A stretch of 64,000 nucleotides of DNA from Actinernus sp. WN-2022 (GCA_030867875.1 JAOWCC010000577.1:1070660-1134659); one strand, 5' to 3'. Counted from the first letter of the stretch, positions 1 to 11,744 are shown. Translations and numbers: made by a program. Notes: generated by a model not told the origin, from the sequence alone.

Positions 1-325
1 GAAAACAATTGAAACCCGAGAGGCGTATCAGTGATTTCAACTAGCGTTCCAATAGTGTAGTGGTGAAGAGTCGGTACAAGCGGTCGGAAGGGTCGAGGTT
101 CGAACTCCAGTGGAGGCACACTGTTTCTTTCTATGTCGTTTCTTCACTTCTTACTTGTAGTTTATCAGTATGTGAGTAGTTGGCGGTTCATGAATATGAT
201 GATTAAGAACAGTTTCATCACCAGTGATTTTGAACTGGTGTTTCATTGGGTTTCCAAACTCATCCACCTGACCAAATACAGTTCTCTGATTGACTAAAAA
301 GGCCATGAATTATTAATGAATTTGA
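1..325 (+). repeat. tRNA-derived SINE, family A, copy 1
   Basis: A tRNA-like head carries an A-box-like stretch (TAGTGTAGTGGTGAAGAG near 54) and a clear B box (GGTTCGAACTCC near 107). A non-tRNA body follows, ending in a tail that contains CATGAATTATTAATGA. The same head, body and tail recur reversed at 45125-45485, including the stretches TTTCTTTCTATGTC and GAACTGGTGTTTCATTGG, so this is an interspersed family and not a tRNA gene. It lies in the intron just upstream of the POLR2B exon at 408. The 5' limit may lie outside the window. Confidence 0.75.
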
Positions 326-407
326 GAAGTCAAGGATATCAAATAAAATTAGGGGCAGATTTGTGGACAGGCTATAAAGAAACCTATGTTTTTCTCATTC
401 TTTACAG

Positions 408-603
408 TGATGGAGGACTACGTTTCGGTGAGATGGAACGTGACTGCATGATTGCTCATGGTGCTGCGCAATTCCTTAACGAGCGACTGTTCGAAGTGTC
501 TGACCCGTACAGCTGTCACGTGTGTAATCTGTGCGGACTCATCGCTATTGCCAACTTACGGAACAACACCTTCGAGTGCCGAGGCTGCAAGAACAAAACT
601 CAG
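408..603 (+). CDS. POLR2B: RNA polymerase II subunit RPB2, penultimate exon
   Basis: This exon encodes part of the C-terminal (clamp and anchor) region of the second-largest subunit of nuclear RNA polymerase II. After one base that completes a codon begun upstream, it reads [20 protein letters not shown], then [10 protein letters not shown] and a zinc-binding pair CHVCNLC ... ECRGC. The four cysteines are the conserved RPB2 C-terminal zinc site. The match is much closer to Pol II than to Pol I or Pol III, whose paralogues differ in the FGEMERD context and in the zinc loop. It is bounded by a pyrimidine-rich TTTACAG acceptor and a CAG/GTTGGT donor. It holds 65 full codons and ends in phase 0. 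The upstream exons lie outside the window. Confidence 0.96.
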
Positions 604-802
604 GTTGGTTGTACACCTCGCTAAAAGCATCAAAGCTAATTTTTGCTCCACTTTATTGCCTTTTTAAATTTAATTGAAAGCATGATGTGCTTCCAACCTC
701 TGCAACAGATTTGGCCACAGGTAGCCAAATCTTAAATAGTCGCCCAGAAGTGCCGCTAGTAGGTTATAGTAAACTGATAAATGACGTTTAATTGTTCTAC
801 AG

Positions 803-904
803 ATATCGAGAATTCGTATGCCGTATGCTGCCAAGCTGCTGTTCCAAGAACTGATGTCCATGAGTATTGCACCGCGAATGATGGTGTGTGAACCTGTAAA
901 GTGA
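803..904 (+). CDS. POLR2B: RNA polymerase II subunit RPB2, last exon
   Basis: This terminal exon follows a 199-bp intron (604-802, GT...CTACAG). It reads [20 protein letters not shown], then SIAPRMM and a short extension VCEPVK before TGA at 902. The [19 protein letters not shown] block is the canonical end of RPB2. Most animal proteins stop soon after the double Met, so the VCEPVK tail is slightly longer than usual. The splice is in phase 0, giving [13 protein letters not shown]. The protein acts in the nucleus as part of the catalytic core of Pol II. A possible poly(A) signal, AATAAA, lies at 1347-1352, but it is far from the stop and unproven. Confidence 0.96.
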   Translation: MSRIRMPYAAKLLFQELMSMSIAPRMMVCEPVK

Positions 905-2394
905 AACAACTACAGAACCTGTGGAAAGACAACTCGTCACAGTCATATTCCGAGTTGATGTGAACTAGAGACTGTCCACAAGGAAATTATGTCTCAAAAT
1001 GATGATGTACTGTCGCTTTACACCGAAAAACAAACAGAAAACAGACCGAAGCACGGTAGTTTTGCTGGCAGAAAAGGAACACCGAAAACACTCAACAATT
1101 CTTTGCGGTGGACTTTTCTCAGTCAAATTTGCATGAAATGAAATTCCTACACAACGCAAATATGTCTTTTTGGGGGGGGGGGGGGGGGGGTGTGATTTCA
1201 GCAAGACTATATTTGCAGTAAACAGCGTAAAGGAACAGTGCCACGGTAATGCGCACGCGTAAAGACAATGGCAAATCACTCTGTTGATGTCACGTCAAAA
1301 CCTGTAAGATGAACGGCTTGGAAGCGAAGTACCAGGTATTTTGGTGAATAAAGGTGAAGAAACAAAACTTCACGAGTGAGTTTATAAAAACACGATATTC
1401 GATAATTTAATACTCCGACTACATTTTGCCAGGTTTTACCATTTGAAATTACACAAACGTCAAACATTTTAGAATAAAAAAACTCAATGTGGATTTCCTA
1501 TCACCTGATGCATGCAAGTCTTTGAACTATCTTCCCCCTTGTCCAGGGACGGCGCAGCGCACTTTTTTGCCCCCAAAAACATTTGCCTTGTTACTTCTCA
1601 GTCATACCGGCTCAAAGACCATTTTAGCTCCCAGAAGCGAAGCAATTCCGAAATACACCGTCCAGGGACAGTAATGAGTCATTAGATAACCCCATCAGAG
1701 AAGCTTTACACCGGAAAACCATACTGGAAAATATCTTGCATGAGAAAATGTAAAAACAAAATTGTGCTATGACAATGTTATGCAAATGTTACGCTATAAT
1801 GACAAACACCATGTGCCTAACGAGAAACGTTAACGCGTTAATTAATCTCACTGCTCATGGTTACTTGTGCAGTTGTGATACAGACCGGCTTAGCGAGAGA
1901 CACTCGCTCCCGTAGCTGAAGAGTGAGACATAATCGATCCCTAGCTACACAATACAACGCAGGCCCAAATGGGCGTGAACTAGGTATGGCAGCAGAGAAT
2001 AGGGTACTCTTGTATGGCGTAATATACCGTTCAAAATTCTATTCTAGGAACGTAGAACAGAGAAATTGCTGACAAAGCAGAGCGGACTATTCTACATAAT
2101 TTAAGAACATTTTTAGGGCACCAAAGATATGTTCTATCCTAAATGAGAGGACAACCCTGTCGCTCTCCGAACAAATCCTGAAGTAAATTAAATGAACGAG
2201 GTCGCCCCAGTAATTGTTTCGTCGCGTATGTTCATTCCACGAGGTTCTAAAGTGTTCGCCTTTGAGACCCTAGCTTTACGGACACTGTCTGTGCTGTTGG
2301 GAATAGTTTCTAACGGTATGATTTAAAGTAAAGTAACTTTTTAATGTCGGTAACTCGTGACAGTGGTGAGACTGATGGACTTGATGCCGACGAG
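905..2394. other. Intergenic or 3' UTR, no gene recognised
   Basis: It holds the POLR2B 3' UTR of unknown length (AATAAA at 1347-1352) and a run of 19 G at 1172-1190. No coding segment or known repeat could be supported in the rest. Short ORFs here show no family resemblance. Confidence 0.5.
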
Positions 2395-2512
2395 AATCCT
2401 ACGATTTTACGTCCTTCTCAGTTATTTTAAGATCCCGAGTGTTGGTCCGGCCGGGGTTTGAACTCGCGACCTCCCGCTCAACAGAACGGAGCTTAACCAC
2501 TGAGCTATTAAA
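2395..2512 (-). repeat. tRNA-derived SINE, family B, copy 1 (shortened)
   Basis: Read on -, it has a tRNA-like head with A box TAGCTCAGTGGTTAAG and B box GAGTTCAAACCCCGG, followed by CCGGACCAACACTCGGG. Relatives lie at 48755-49010 (-) and 58025-58765 (+). Compared with the 48.9 kb copy, the body between ATAACTGAG and GGACGTAAAATC is deleted. The tRNA part could not fold as a working tRNA without repair. Confidence 0.75.
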
Positions 2513-2680
2513 GTCATCACGTTGCGTAACCACCCTTTCACATCGGTACTGGCCAGTTTCATGATCATGCGCAATGTTCTGCCAAATAAACAAATGATTT
2601 GTACAACTACGCATGACTGCCGTACAGACAGTAACGAGGAAGGAAGCGGGGATGAACAGCAATTACATAATATAATTACT

Positions 2681-4050
2681 CGGGCTGCCTGTGGCAGCAC
2701 AGAGTCTTAAAATGCAAGCGGTTATTATTATTTTTTCGTGTAGCAAGCTTTCTGCGCATGCGTTAAAGGTCAAATTCACACCAATCAGATTGCACTGTGC
2801 TGGTCACGCAACAATCGCCAGGTTAATGTATTTACATAAGTGAATACAGTAAATCAAAATGGTCGACCCGCGAGGGCGAAAGCCTTCCAACAGGCTCCGG
2901 ATATTTCAACTGGCGCTCTTGTTGACCATAAAAATACATGAACAACCAGGAGCCGTAATACATTCGATCAGCGCTGTTTGGACAGATCCAATGTACATTT
3001 AGAAACGTAAGCGAAATACAATATCCAAACACGTTTGTATATCAACGGGTATCGAATTATAATCAAAGGTTAGATCTCGTCAGGCGCGCTCAGATAAGAA
3101 AGTTCAAAGCTCTCAGACAAGGCGAGACAAGGAGATATCACTTTCAATGAGTCATTGTCAGAAATCTATTCCATCGTGGGCGGTCTTGTACAGCTAAGGC
3201 ATGTTTTACGACAGAATAAGAGTCTTTCTACTCGATTGAGAGCTCGAGACATTATACATGTCGGCTAATATGGGGAAAACTGAAACAAAAAATGAACTTT
3301 GACGGCAGAAACCCTCAATTGAGCCAAGCGGAATATTTACATGATCCGCTAAGATTGTTACAAATCTTAGTTAAGCAGATGTTTTCAGTGTATGCCAACT
3401 GAAATGCGGAAACTACACGAACAAGAAGCATGAACTGCCAGCAACGAGAGGAAAAAGTATTTGAAATGCACAGCGCTAGCTGAAATAGGGCATATATATA
3501 ATATCTGAGACGTTAAATTACGTTACTGTGAAGAGGATCAAAATTCTAGTTTTGTAGCTTGAGACTGTCTTCTGCCGTGACTCGTGAGAGAAATTGGAAA
3601 AGATCTAGCTGTTTCATTCAGACACTGGCAAATTTATTGAAAGCTACGGGCTTACTTTATGAGATTATTATTCATTGTGGAATGAAAGGAAACAGGTTAG
3701 CTGAAAGTTAAGTTCGAGGTAGGCTTCGACTTTCATTCCGATTCAACTTTCATTCCGATTCAGTGCATATGTGCACGAAGGTGGGTGCACTACCAAAAGA
3801 TCCAAAACGAAAGTTCAGTTACGTAAGTACTGTAAGTAAACTCTTTTTGATTTGAATAAATTTCCTCTCAGTTTGTCTGTTAATGTACTTTTCCTTCTAA
3901 TTATCGCTTTATTTAACATCTGTGATTTAGAGTATGCGTACCTCAGAATAAATTATTTGAAAGGTCAACTGAATTCTTGTGTCGATAAGCGCAAATGTTT
4001 TTTGTGAAACAGTCTGTGTATATGAGAAGCGGCTTAATAGAAGAGCTTTC
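2681..4050 (+). repeat. Interspersed repeat R1, copy A (about 1.4 kb)
   Basis: It starts at ACTCGGGCTGCCTGTGGCAG and is collinear with the longer copy at 20192-22590. Long shared blocks include GACAGATCCAATGTACATTT, GAGACAAGGAGATATCA and the pair of TTTCATTCCGATTCA motifs. Copy A lacks about 540 bp present in copy B (20386-20925) and carries a different 50-bp piece near 2868. It also preserves the site (3357-3360) where copy B received a MITE. No transposase ORF is visible. This is probably a non-autonomous DNA element, class unknown. Confidence 0.75.
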
Positions 4051-4349
4051 TCATTTATAGGAATTACAATTTTTTTTCTTGCTATGAAATTTATGTTTCA
4101 TTTCACATTTATTCATACAGTTTTAGCCGGACATTCCCCCGAGTTTTTGATCTATTTTCAATCAAATTCAAAGTCTGAATATGTCATTGTATTGCATTTA
4201 TACACTTGAATTGCCAGTATTCTGTTGTTCGAATCCTGCGTTATCATAGTCATGCCATAAAAGCGATTAATAGACCAGTCTGTTTTTTTGACGTTCTCAC
4301 TGGCGAATTAAAGCACGACTTGATACTAAGAGGATTTCAAATGAAAGTG

Positions 4350-4985
4350 TATTTCATCTTCAATCTCATGTGGCCCGAGTGAAAGCCCAGATGGGCTCTT
4401 GTTTTATATAACATACGCAGGCCATTTGACACTTTTGAAATTACATGCTTAATTTGCTCATCCCAATTCATTGATTCATCAATGTGTATTCCTAAAAGTT
4501 TGATAGCCTCTTTTTGCTTAACAGCTTTGTTGTTTATCCATGGATTTTGTCTTTTCTAACTTTTGTCTGGAGCCTTTGTCATGTAATTTGTTTTTTTGGT
4601 ATTACAACTAAGCTTGTTCGTCTTTAACCAATTATCTACAGCAGCTAAATCTTCGTTTAACATGTCCTGTACATCTCGGATGTCTTCGCCTGCCGTTGTG
4701 ATATATGTATCATCAGCAAACATCCCAGGTATCGAGTGATTTAGGCATTTTGGAAAATCATTTACGTAAATAATAAAGAACAGGGGACCTAATATAGACT
4801 CAAGAGGAATACCACAAGTTATTTGTTCTTCTTTAGATAAGACTCCATTTACATGACACCTCTGGTTTCTATTACTTAAATATGACTTAAATAATTGCAG
4901 AGCTCCACCGTTGATACCATAACAACTTAGTTTGCGCAATAAAATGTTGTGATCTACAGTCGATGTTCAATTTTACTGAAATCAA
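4350..4985 (-). pseudogene. LINE reverse transcriptase fragment
   Basis: On - the largest piece (4556-4939) contains palm-domain RT landmarks: the block ILGPLFFIIYVNDF and the catalytic FADDT box, preceded by KLSCYGINGGALQLFKSYLS. Weak RT similarity continues to about 4375 (LLGIHIDESMNWDEQIKHV). Upstream of 4939 an interrupted VDHNILL-like stretch marks the 5' limit near 4985. The usual GVPQGSILGP is altered to GIPLESILGP. It is truncated at both ends, with stops and frame changes, so it is a dead CR1/jockey-like LINE remnant. Confidence 0.85.
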
Positions 4986-5341
4986 ATCTCGATTAGTAAT
5001 ATCAATCTGCATTCCTATATAAATCTGCATTCCTATCATTCCATTCTGTTAACAGCTAAGTGAGTGAGCGAGCGAGTGACGAATTCTCCAACCATCCCGG
5101 TAACTCGTTTTTGCGCTGCGCACATCCGAGAGTTAATAGCGAAGAGCGTTTGGTTGGGGAACGGCGCTACAAAATTCGCCGCCATTCCCGCATGAATACA
5201 AGACGTATCGGCACCTAACCAGCAGTTAGCTATCAGAATACGGCCGCAGAGGAGACAGGGGGTTCTCTGGGATCCATGCCTCGCATTTGTAAAGAGGCAA
5301 GCGAACCCCAAAGTAAGACGAGTCCACCTCATCCAAGGAGG

Positions 5342-5586
5342 GTAGTCTCCTTTGCAGCCGTTCTTTGTTGAGAGTATAGACCATAACGCAAGTCCGCCAT
5401 GTTGTATCGCGTGCGATACAATGGAAAGTAATCGAACCGTGGACTAAATTAAGTTCACGGTTCGATTACTTCAGTTCCATTGTATAACGGGGGAATCCAT
5501 CCCAGAGAGCATCGCACACGACCCAAAATAGCGGACTTGCAATATGGTATATGGGCAGACACTAATAACGGCTGCAAAGGAGACTA
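5342..5586. mobile_element. Hairpin MITE (about 245 bp)
   Basis: Imperfect inverted ends GTAGTCTCCTTTGCAGCCGT and its complement at 5565-5586 enclose an inner stem, AAGTAATCGAACCGTG / CACGGTTCGATTACTT, around 5430-5485. There is no coding capacity. The class is unknown and no clear target duplication is visible. Confidence 0.7.
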
Positions 5587-5640
5587 CTGGAGGGAAGCCT
5601 AGGAAGTACTACTCTTAAGGACTTTTAATGTGCTAAGAAC

Positions 5641-6018
5641 ACGGAATGCTAACTTTACCAAAGGAAGTTGGCCTTAGAACGTGGTATTTTGTCCTCGGAT
5701 GGCATCCGCAATAGAACAATTCGCCGTGTATTAAACAGAAATGGATATTTCTGGTTGCACTCGCGTAAGAAAGGGCTCCTATCGGCTAGAATGCTTTGGG
5801 CAGTCAAATGTTACGAGAACACAAACAAACATTGGATGGAGTCCCTTGATCAGGCTATCCGACCTAGTAGAAAAACAATATGGCAAACAGCTGTCTGGTG
5901 GAATATTAGTACAGTGTTCTGTGGTCGCGGCTATATTCCATCCGCCAGAAGGTCGGTTTGCAATTTTCTCGATGTTATATTTCTAGGGTACAAACTAAAG
6001 TGGCACTTAGAAATTTAG
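5641..6018 (+). pseudogene. Tc1/mariner transposase remnant
   Basis: The open stretch at 5668-6018 contains TIRRVLNRNGY followed by HSRKKGLL, which is the second helix-turn-helix and linker of Tc1-type transposases (RTIRRVLxxxGY...SRKKxLL). Further on, LDQAIRPSRKTIW resembles the NPxDQARAPxxxxW segment that lies well downstream in the catalytic domain. The intervening catalytic sequence, with the first Asp, is missing, so an internal deletion has removed the active site. No terminal inverted repeats were found nearby. Confidence 0.6.
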
Positions 6019-6952
6019 GCGAACAAGTACGATTCCCTCAACTATATAAAAAAATTAGGCTCCACAAAGACTCGAACCGAAACCCATTTTAGTAAAAAAA
6101 ATACCACAAAGGGCCAAGTAAAAGCAAAGATTAGATTATATACATACATGTATTCATGTCTCACATGACCAGTAACACCAACACTGCTGACCTTTTAAGT
6201 CGAGGGCTCATACTTTCCCCACAATGCCATTCGGGAGAATTCTACGTACTCGTCGACGGTAGGTATCGCTACTTTTGTAGGGTTTCCAAAATGTGCTCTA
6301 ATTTTGGAGAAAAATGCCATTGTCCTGAGAGCTTGAGGACATCATTAAGTCTGACGACGGCTGAAAAGTACTTGGTTTGCTTCTAGTAGCCTTTGGGAGG
6401 TCCGTTTTCTTCAATGAAATCCTTGAAATTCTGCAGTTGGTGATCTTTTTCCCCTGCCCAACCTATTAGGATGTGTTTTTGTCACTTTAAAGCAACGGCT
6501 AGAGTCCAAATCGCCGCTCTTGATTGTAGGGGTAAAAGACTTATAGAAAAAAAACCTACAGGAGTCCCAGAGGCGGGGACCCTTGTGGTATTTTTCTCCA
6601 TTACCCAGCATGCAATTGGAGGTGGGTACAGGAGAACGTGGTGGAGAGAAATGCAGTAACAAGAATAGCGCGGTTCACAGTCGCTTGGTGTTCTGTGCCA
6701 CAAAAACCTGGTGGTTGGAAAGATTAAAGAAGGTACTGTAACGACTGAGTGCTGATTTTGTGTTTGCTTTTGATTTCAAGTGCGAATAGGAAGGTCATTT
6801 TGAGACGATTTTTAGCTCCTTAAAATTCGTGAAAATCATGTAAAACAGTTTCATATTTTAGTGTTTTTTATCTATGTATGTAACTTATGATTTTCCATGT
6901 ATAAATAAAGATGTACTGTACTGTAATGTACTTGTGGTGGTTCTACACAGAC
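6019..6952. other. No recognised feature
   Basis: This AT-rich stretch has only short ORFs of no recognisable family. An AAATAAAG sequence near 6903 is isolated. I see no repeat shared with the rest of the window. Confidence 0.4.
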
Positions 6953-6956
6953 TTAA

Positions 6957-7463
6957 AGTGACACTACGATCAAATTTTGACATCAATGTTTTTGCATATT
7001 CATAAAGTAGAGTTGATATATTATTACCAGGAAGTACTATTTTTTAACTAATTTGAATATTGAATCTGAACGTCCGCCGTTCCCTTTGTTCAGCTTTATA
7101 CAAACAAGCGGAAGTGATGTCATACAGTCAACGCTCGCCTGCCAACACAACGCCTTTGAGGCATTTCTACTAAAAACGTCTTCACGTATACAAGAAGAAA
7201 CTTATATTTATCATTGCGAGGTTGGCTTTTTTTTTATACATACTATTTCGCGCGACGTGGTTGTCGTGTGACATCACTTCCACTGAATAATGAACGGCTT
7301 CCAGTGATAGCGGACATGATTTTACCGGTAAAAATTTGTGGTATAACTTGCCCATTTGGGAATATTTTTTTACTATTTCGGATATTTCTAACACTAATTG
7401 ACCTACTGACACTGAAAAAGTGGCAAATCGAATGGTAAATTTTCATCGTAATGGCAATTTTTT
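6957..7463 (+). mobile_element. TTAA-flanked long-palindrome MITE, family T1, copy 1
   Basis: TTAA occurs at 6953-6956 and 7464-7467. The left end is AGTGACACTACGATCAAATT; the right end is a diverged complement of AGTGCCACTACGACGAAAAT. The interior folds back on itself: AAGTGATGTCATAC near 7112 faces GTGTGACATCACTT near 7267, and GTCCGCC near 7073 faces GCGGAC near 7311. Copies lie at 11242-11744 (reversed) and 58122-58721. It has no transposase ORF. Confidence 0.8.
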
Positions 7464-7893
7464 TTAAACATTGTGCAACATCTATTTTGTATATTTTATT
7501 TTAAATTGCGTACAAGGTTATGGTAATCCTTCTTGGCAAACCTATTACCTCACAAAGAAGTTCGTTACGTCCTCAGACAATACATTTTAAACTTCACTTC
7601 TAATTTACCAAATATTGCTTGTGCAAAGAAATTAACCCCCAAACGATATACTTTCTCATGATGAACGACACAAAAGTAACTACTCAGATTAGCAGAGTAT
7701 GTTTTCCAGGCATACTGGAGAAAATCAGAGACGCTTTTGATTGGCAAAGATGCGAGTAATGATCTACTTTTATTTGAAATCGGATCATTTTTTATTCCAA
7801 TCGGTAGTTAGAAAAGCATACGGGGAGATCCAGGAGTATATTACACAGGAGAGTTCCTGTGCCCTTGTGGTGGCCGCTAACATAACCTGAGTA

Positions 7894-7988
7894 TCAGGCC
7901 CTTTTTTTTGGGGGGGGGGGGGGGGGGGGGGAGGGGAGGAGAGGGAGAATGGGGAGAGGGGAGGAGGAAGAGAAAGAAAAGGGCCTGA
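7894..7988. repeat. Purine tract with G22 inside 12-bp inverted repeats
   Basis: TCAGGCCCTTTT (7894-7905) and AAAAGGGCCTGA (7977-7988) are exact complements. They enclose a stretch that is almost purely G and A, starting with 22 consecutive G (7910-7931). It could be a tiny inverted-repeat element or a simple-sequence expansion within one. The G run could form quadruplex structures. Confidence 0.6.
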
Positions 7989-8076
7989 CACAAATCCATT
8001 CATTGACTCGTGTTCAACAATCCAGAATCTGGATGTAGCGCTGATTGGATAAAAAACAAAAGACTCAAAAGCGGAT

Positions 8077-8475
8077 GTGAAAATGTCAGGTCCGCGCGAA
8101 CTTACTTTGAAATCTGCACTAGCGAACAACGATCTGGTATCTGAAATATCTCTTGTAATAACGAATGAAATGGATTTCATGAAAGCAGTTAGAAGCGCTT
8201 TACAGTTCTTACCAAATATTCACTTAAAGCTGCTCAACAACTTTTTCTCGAAGGCTTGCTTCTCGATCGAAAGAAAGGACGTCATCGGAGTGTTGCCGGC
8301 GGGAATTTCATACCAGTTGTTTCCCACTCAAAAGATCTTCTCACAGTTCTGGAAACCGAACAACGGGAGAAATAAAGATCGTCACCATTTTGCCGTCAGT
8401 CCACTGAAGCTGATAAAAACACGTACAGCAAGTTTCTCGTCTTGCAGTGAATGGTATCAAAGCTGTGCCGCTTGA
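8077..8475 (+). pseudogene. Possible RecQ-like helicase relic
   Basis: This 132-codon ORF includes RKDVIGVLPAGISYQLFP. That resembles the start of RecQ/DEAD-type helicase domains (KDVIGVLPTGxGKSxxYQLxP), but the Walker A GKS is absent and residues are missing. No later helicase motifs (DEAH, motifs III-VI) follow. If the resemblance is real, it is a broken fragment of a helicase-like gene of the kind often amplified by transposons. The rest of the ORF shows no family I know, so it may be an accidental frame. Confidence 0.35.
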
Positions 8476-9574
8476 ATGCTGCGAAATTTAGCACATTCCT
8501 TGTAAGCCAAACAATTCCCACGGCAACATAACTTAACTCAAAAACTTCTACTGAGAGAATTACAGGAGCAGCAGAACTCTGTGTTAGAGTCGTAGCACAA
8601 GACAAACAAACAGACGAAATACAAGTACCATACTAAGGTCTTATATTTTCTTTACAGAGATCGAAAAACTTTGATGAATAAAAATCCGGCCGACATATCA
8701 AAACTATAAATTCCCGAAGCTCGTGATGACGGTCATGTCAATTTTTCGAAAACCGGAAATAAATGTCATTGGTTAAAAAGTAATGGCTCAATGACGTAAG
8801 CTTTGGAGGCGGAAAGCCTTTCTCTATTGATCTGTGTCAGGCTCTCTTCTCTTTTCTCTACGCCTTCACTCTTGAGAGCCCGATACTCAGGTTACCGCTA
8901 ACACAGTAGATGGTGTGTCTATTTATAGCCGCGAACTTCTGGTATAAGATTATGTTGTCTTTTGTTCTCTTGCGCTTTAGATTTTTTAGAAGTTTGAACC
9001 GTGTTAATTACAATTTTTCAGTGCATCCTGATTGGTTAAAAGTGACGGCCTTTGTTTCTTCTCGCGGGAAACTCTATGCTAAAAATAACTCTACCATCTA
9101 ACAGTGTTGTGTGACAATATAATGTGAGAAGAGGAACACTCCTCTCTAATATACTCCTGGACATCCACATGGTATTTCTCTTCTATCTTAGGGTTTTGTT
9201 TTAAAGAAACGAAAAAGGTTTACTTCGATTGACATTGCCTCATATCCGAAACCATGATACTTTATGCACTCCATCTGTTTTGTTGGTTACAAAACTTCAA
9301 ATCAACTGGCGTTTCACGCATCACATTACTTTTGTTTTATGCACTGTCTTGAAAGTGTATAAATGTCTAGTGTCCAATGGGGAAAAGGAAAAGGCTGTAA
9401 ATTGGAAATTCCCAAGATACATTTACATAGTATGGCATGCTAACAAGTTCAATCTATCAATCATGGAGAGGGTCTAGTCTTGAATGACCCACTTTCGGGT
9501 AAGCTGTCTGCGATTGTTCCCTAAAATACAACTACATAAATGCTTCGCTCTCCATTCGCTTTTGGATCAGTTAA

Positions 9575-9957
9575 AGGGGAACTGAACCCTAAAATCAACC
9601 CAACGTCTATACAAAATGATATTCGAAATAATATATTCTAATATATTATTTTTCTGTCTATGAAGAGAAAATTCGAAAACCTCCCTCACAACCTCTACTA
9701 TGTACAGACGGCTCAAGTAATTACGGGGAATAAATTAGTTTGTTATGCTGTCCCTGGCCTTGAAAAGCGGGACTAACGGCTTCTAATTGCAGATCACTGT
9801 TTTCTTTGTGCTGGAGGTGTGATTGCTCTTTCTTGGTATGTGTGACGTACAATATGGGGACATTTGCACTGAATTGAGCCGCCAAACAATCTAGATTGAT
9901 CAGCACCGAATACATCTTTGTATAGATGTTGGGATGAATTTAGGGTTCAGTTCCGTT
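9575..9957. mobile_element. TTAA-flanked MITE, family T2
   Basis: TTAA lies at 9571-9574 and 9958-9961. Termini AGGGGAACTGAACCCTAAAA and its imperfect complement continue into CCAACGTCTATACAAA / TTTGTATAGATGTTGG. A second piece of a similar right end (AGGGTTCAGTTGCGCTTTAA) sits directly after it, at about 9970-9989. It is non-coding. Confidence 0.8.
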
Positions 9958-9990
9958 TTAATAGACCCTAGGGTTCAGTTGCGCTTTAAT

Positions 9991-10302
9991 AGACCCTATT
10001 CCAATATGGCTGCCCTAATTTGCATAATGCCCAAAAAAGTAAGTTGTACTGAGCAGTTTGGTCTTTCATTGGTGCAAAGTTATTGACATTTAAATCCAAG
10101 GAAATCACGAAAACGAGGCCAGTTAGGCATAACTGCCTCAAACCATGCAATATAAATTCTATATACTGAAATCTCAATAACTCACTACCACTTGATGTTA
10201 TCACCTCAGAGTATCGCTAATCTCGTCATAATCTTTAACATGGTAGCATTTACTGCTCTCTATACTATTAACACAATATTTGCCATTTTGGAATAGGGTC
10301 TA
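9991..10302. mobile_element. Short inverted-repeat element (about 310 bp)
   Basis: The ends ATAGACCCTATTCCAATATG and GCCATTTTGGAATAGGGTCT are near complements. It lies immediately beside the T2 element, and its outer TAGACCCTA also occurs in the junction at 9961-9970. It is non-coding, with TA or TTAA as a possible target. Confidence 0.65.
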
Positions 10303-10423
10303 TATCCATGGACAAATATCAGTGGATATTCCATCGCCATAAGTCAGTTATTGTTCACATATTTTCTCACCACAAACAGTATAATGTTTATGGTTCATAT
10401 AGAAACCTCAAGCTGGTATTTAA

Positions 10424-10705
10424 AGGTCTATGTCATGCTGTTGCGCATGTATGGAGTCAATGTTTGATTAGTGGCTGTTAATTGGCTACAAACAGGTAAA
10501 GTCTCCTCCTTCCATGCTTGATTGAAATGATACATGTACGCAATATACTACATCTATACACAGTTGGTTAGTTATTATATTTGCTTTGATTTAAACCATA
10601 CCACGTGTGTGTGGTTCGTCAGTTCATATGAACATCACTGAAATAACTGTATCTGGTTCAGACAGCGAACATAAGGATCTCTAAGCATGACATAGCCCCA
10701 ATAAT
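10424..10705. mobile_element. TTAA-type MITE, family T3, diverged copy
   Basis: The left end AGGTCTATGTCATGCTGTTG and the right end CATGACATAGCCCCAATAAT match the T3 element at 37479-37766 (AGGGGCTATGTCATGG). The internal GCGCATGTATGGAG and ATTGGCTACAAACAG also match. One TTAA has decayed. It is non-coding. Confidence 0.65.
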
Positions 10706-11241
10706 GGTTAAACTGAGAGCTCAAGGTTTCTGTTGGCCGATACTTAATAATTAAAAAATGCAGCATTATACAAAAGTTACAGCACGAGTTAAATGGATAG
10801 TGAAAAGAGTTTATTAAATAATGGTTCGCCAAAAGAACAGGAGCAAAAGACAAATAGGGTACAGCAATGAGCAATTGCGAAATACGATTTTGTTTGAATA
10901 TGCCTTAATTTCCGCTGCTGTTGAGTATTGTTAGGTGAATCATTACTTCAATACAAACTCGACTTTAGACTTTCCACAACCAGGGCCCAGTTCAATAAAA
11001 CCTGTGTATTTTACATTGTTTAAACAAAACAATGGCCAGACTTGTCAAACACACGTGTAGAAGTTGTATTGTGTTGGCCCATAAATTGTAAATAGTTACG
11101 TCTAATACTCAAGACGACAAAGGGTCCAGAAAGTAAGGAGGTACATACGCCCTGTGTGTATAACGAAAAGGTGCCCGTAATCTCGTATGTTTTGAGTTAA
11201 AGGAGGAGAGTTTAGTAGAGTTTACGCATGCTAAATGTGAC

Positions 11242-11744
11242 TGTGCCACTACGACGAAAATTTACCATTTCGATTTGCCACTTTTTTCGTGTCAATAGCT
11301 CAATCGGTGTTAGAAATATCCAAATTAGTAAAACATATTCCTACATGAGCAAGTTAAACCACAAAATAGTTTACCGATAAAATCGTGTCCGCCATTACTG
11401 GAGGCCGTTACCTTTATTCAGCTGAAGTGATGTCATACAACACAACGCCTTGGAGGTATATTTCTACTAAAAAATATTTCCGTCCACAAGAAGAAAGTTA
11501 CATTGATCGTTGCGAGGTTGAAATAGTGTGCATAACAAAGTAGCCACGCTGGTTGTCGTGTTGCGCGTATGACATCACTTCCGCTGAATAAAGGAACGAC
11601 CTGTAATAATGGCGGACGTTTAGATTCAATACTCGGAGTTTAAAAAATAAGACTTCCCGTCGTCATATCGTAAAACGGTATAGCAACTCTACTGTATGAA
11701 TATGCAAAAACATTGATATGTCAAAATTTGATCGTAGTGGCACT
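11242..11744 (-). mobile_element. Palindromic MITE, family T1, copy 2 (reversed)
   Basis: It begins TGCCACTACGACGAAAATTT and ends AAATTTTGATCGTAGTGGCA, the complement of the T1 ends. The inner arms (GAAGTGATGTCATAC near 11422; GTATGACATCACTTC near 11567) are conserved. The TTAA flanks seen in the other copies have mutated. It lies in the presumed 3' flank of the attractin-like gene. Confidence 0.75.

Noticed and set aside
965..1467. Two - strand ORFs after POLR2B
   Set aside because: No family resemblance; one runs through the G19 tract, giving a proline run typical of chance frames.
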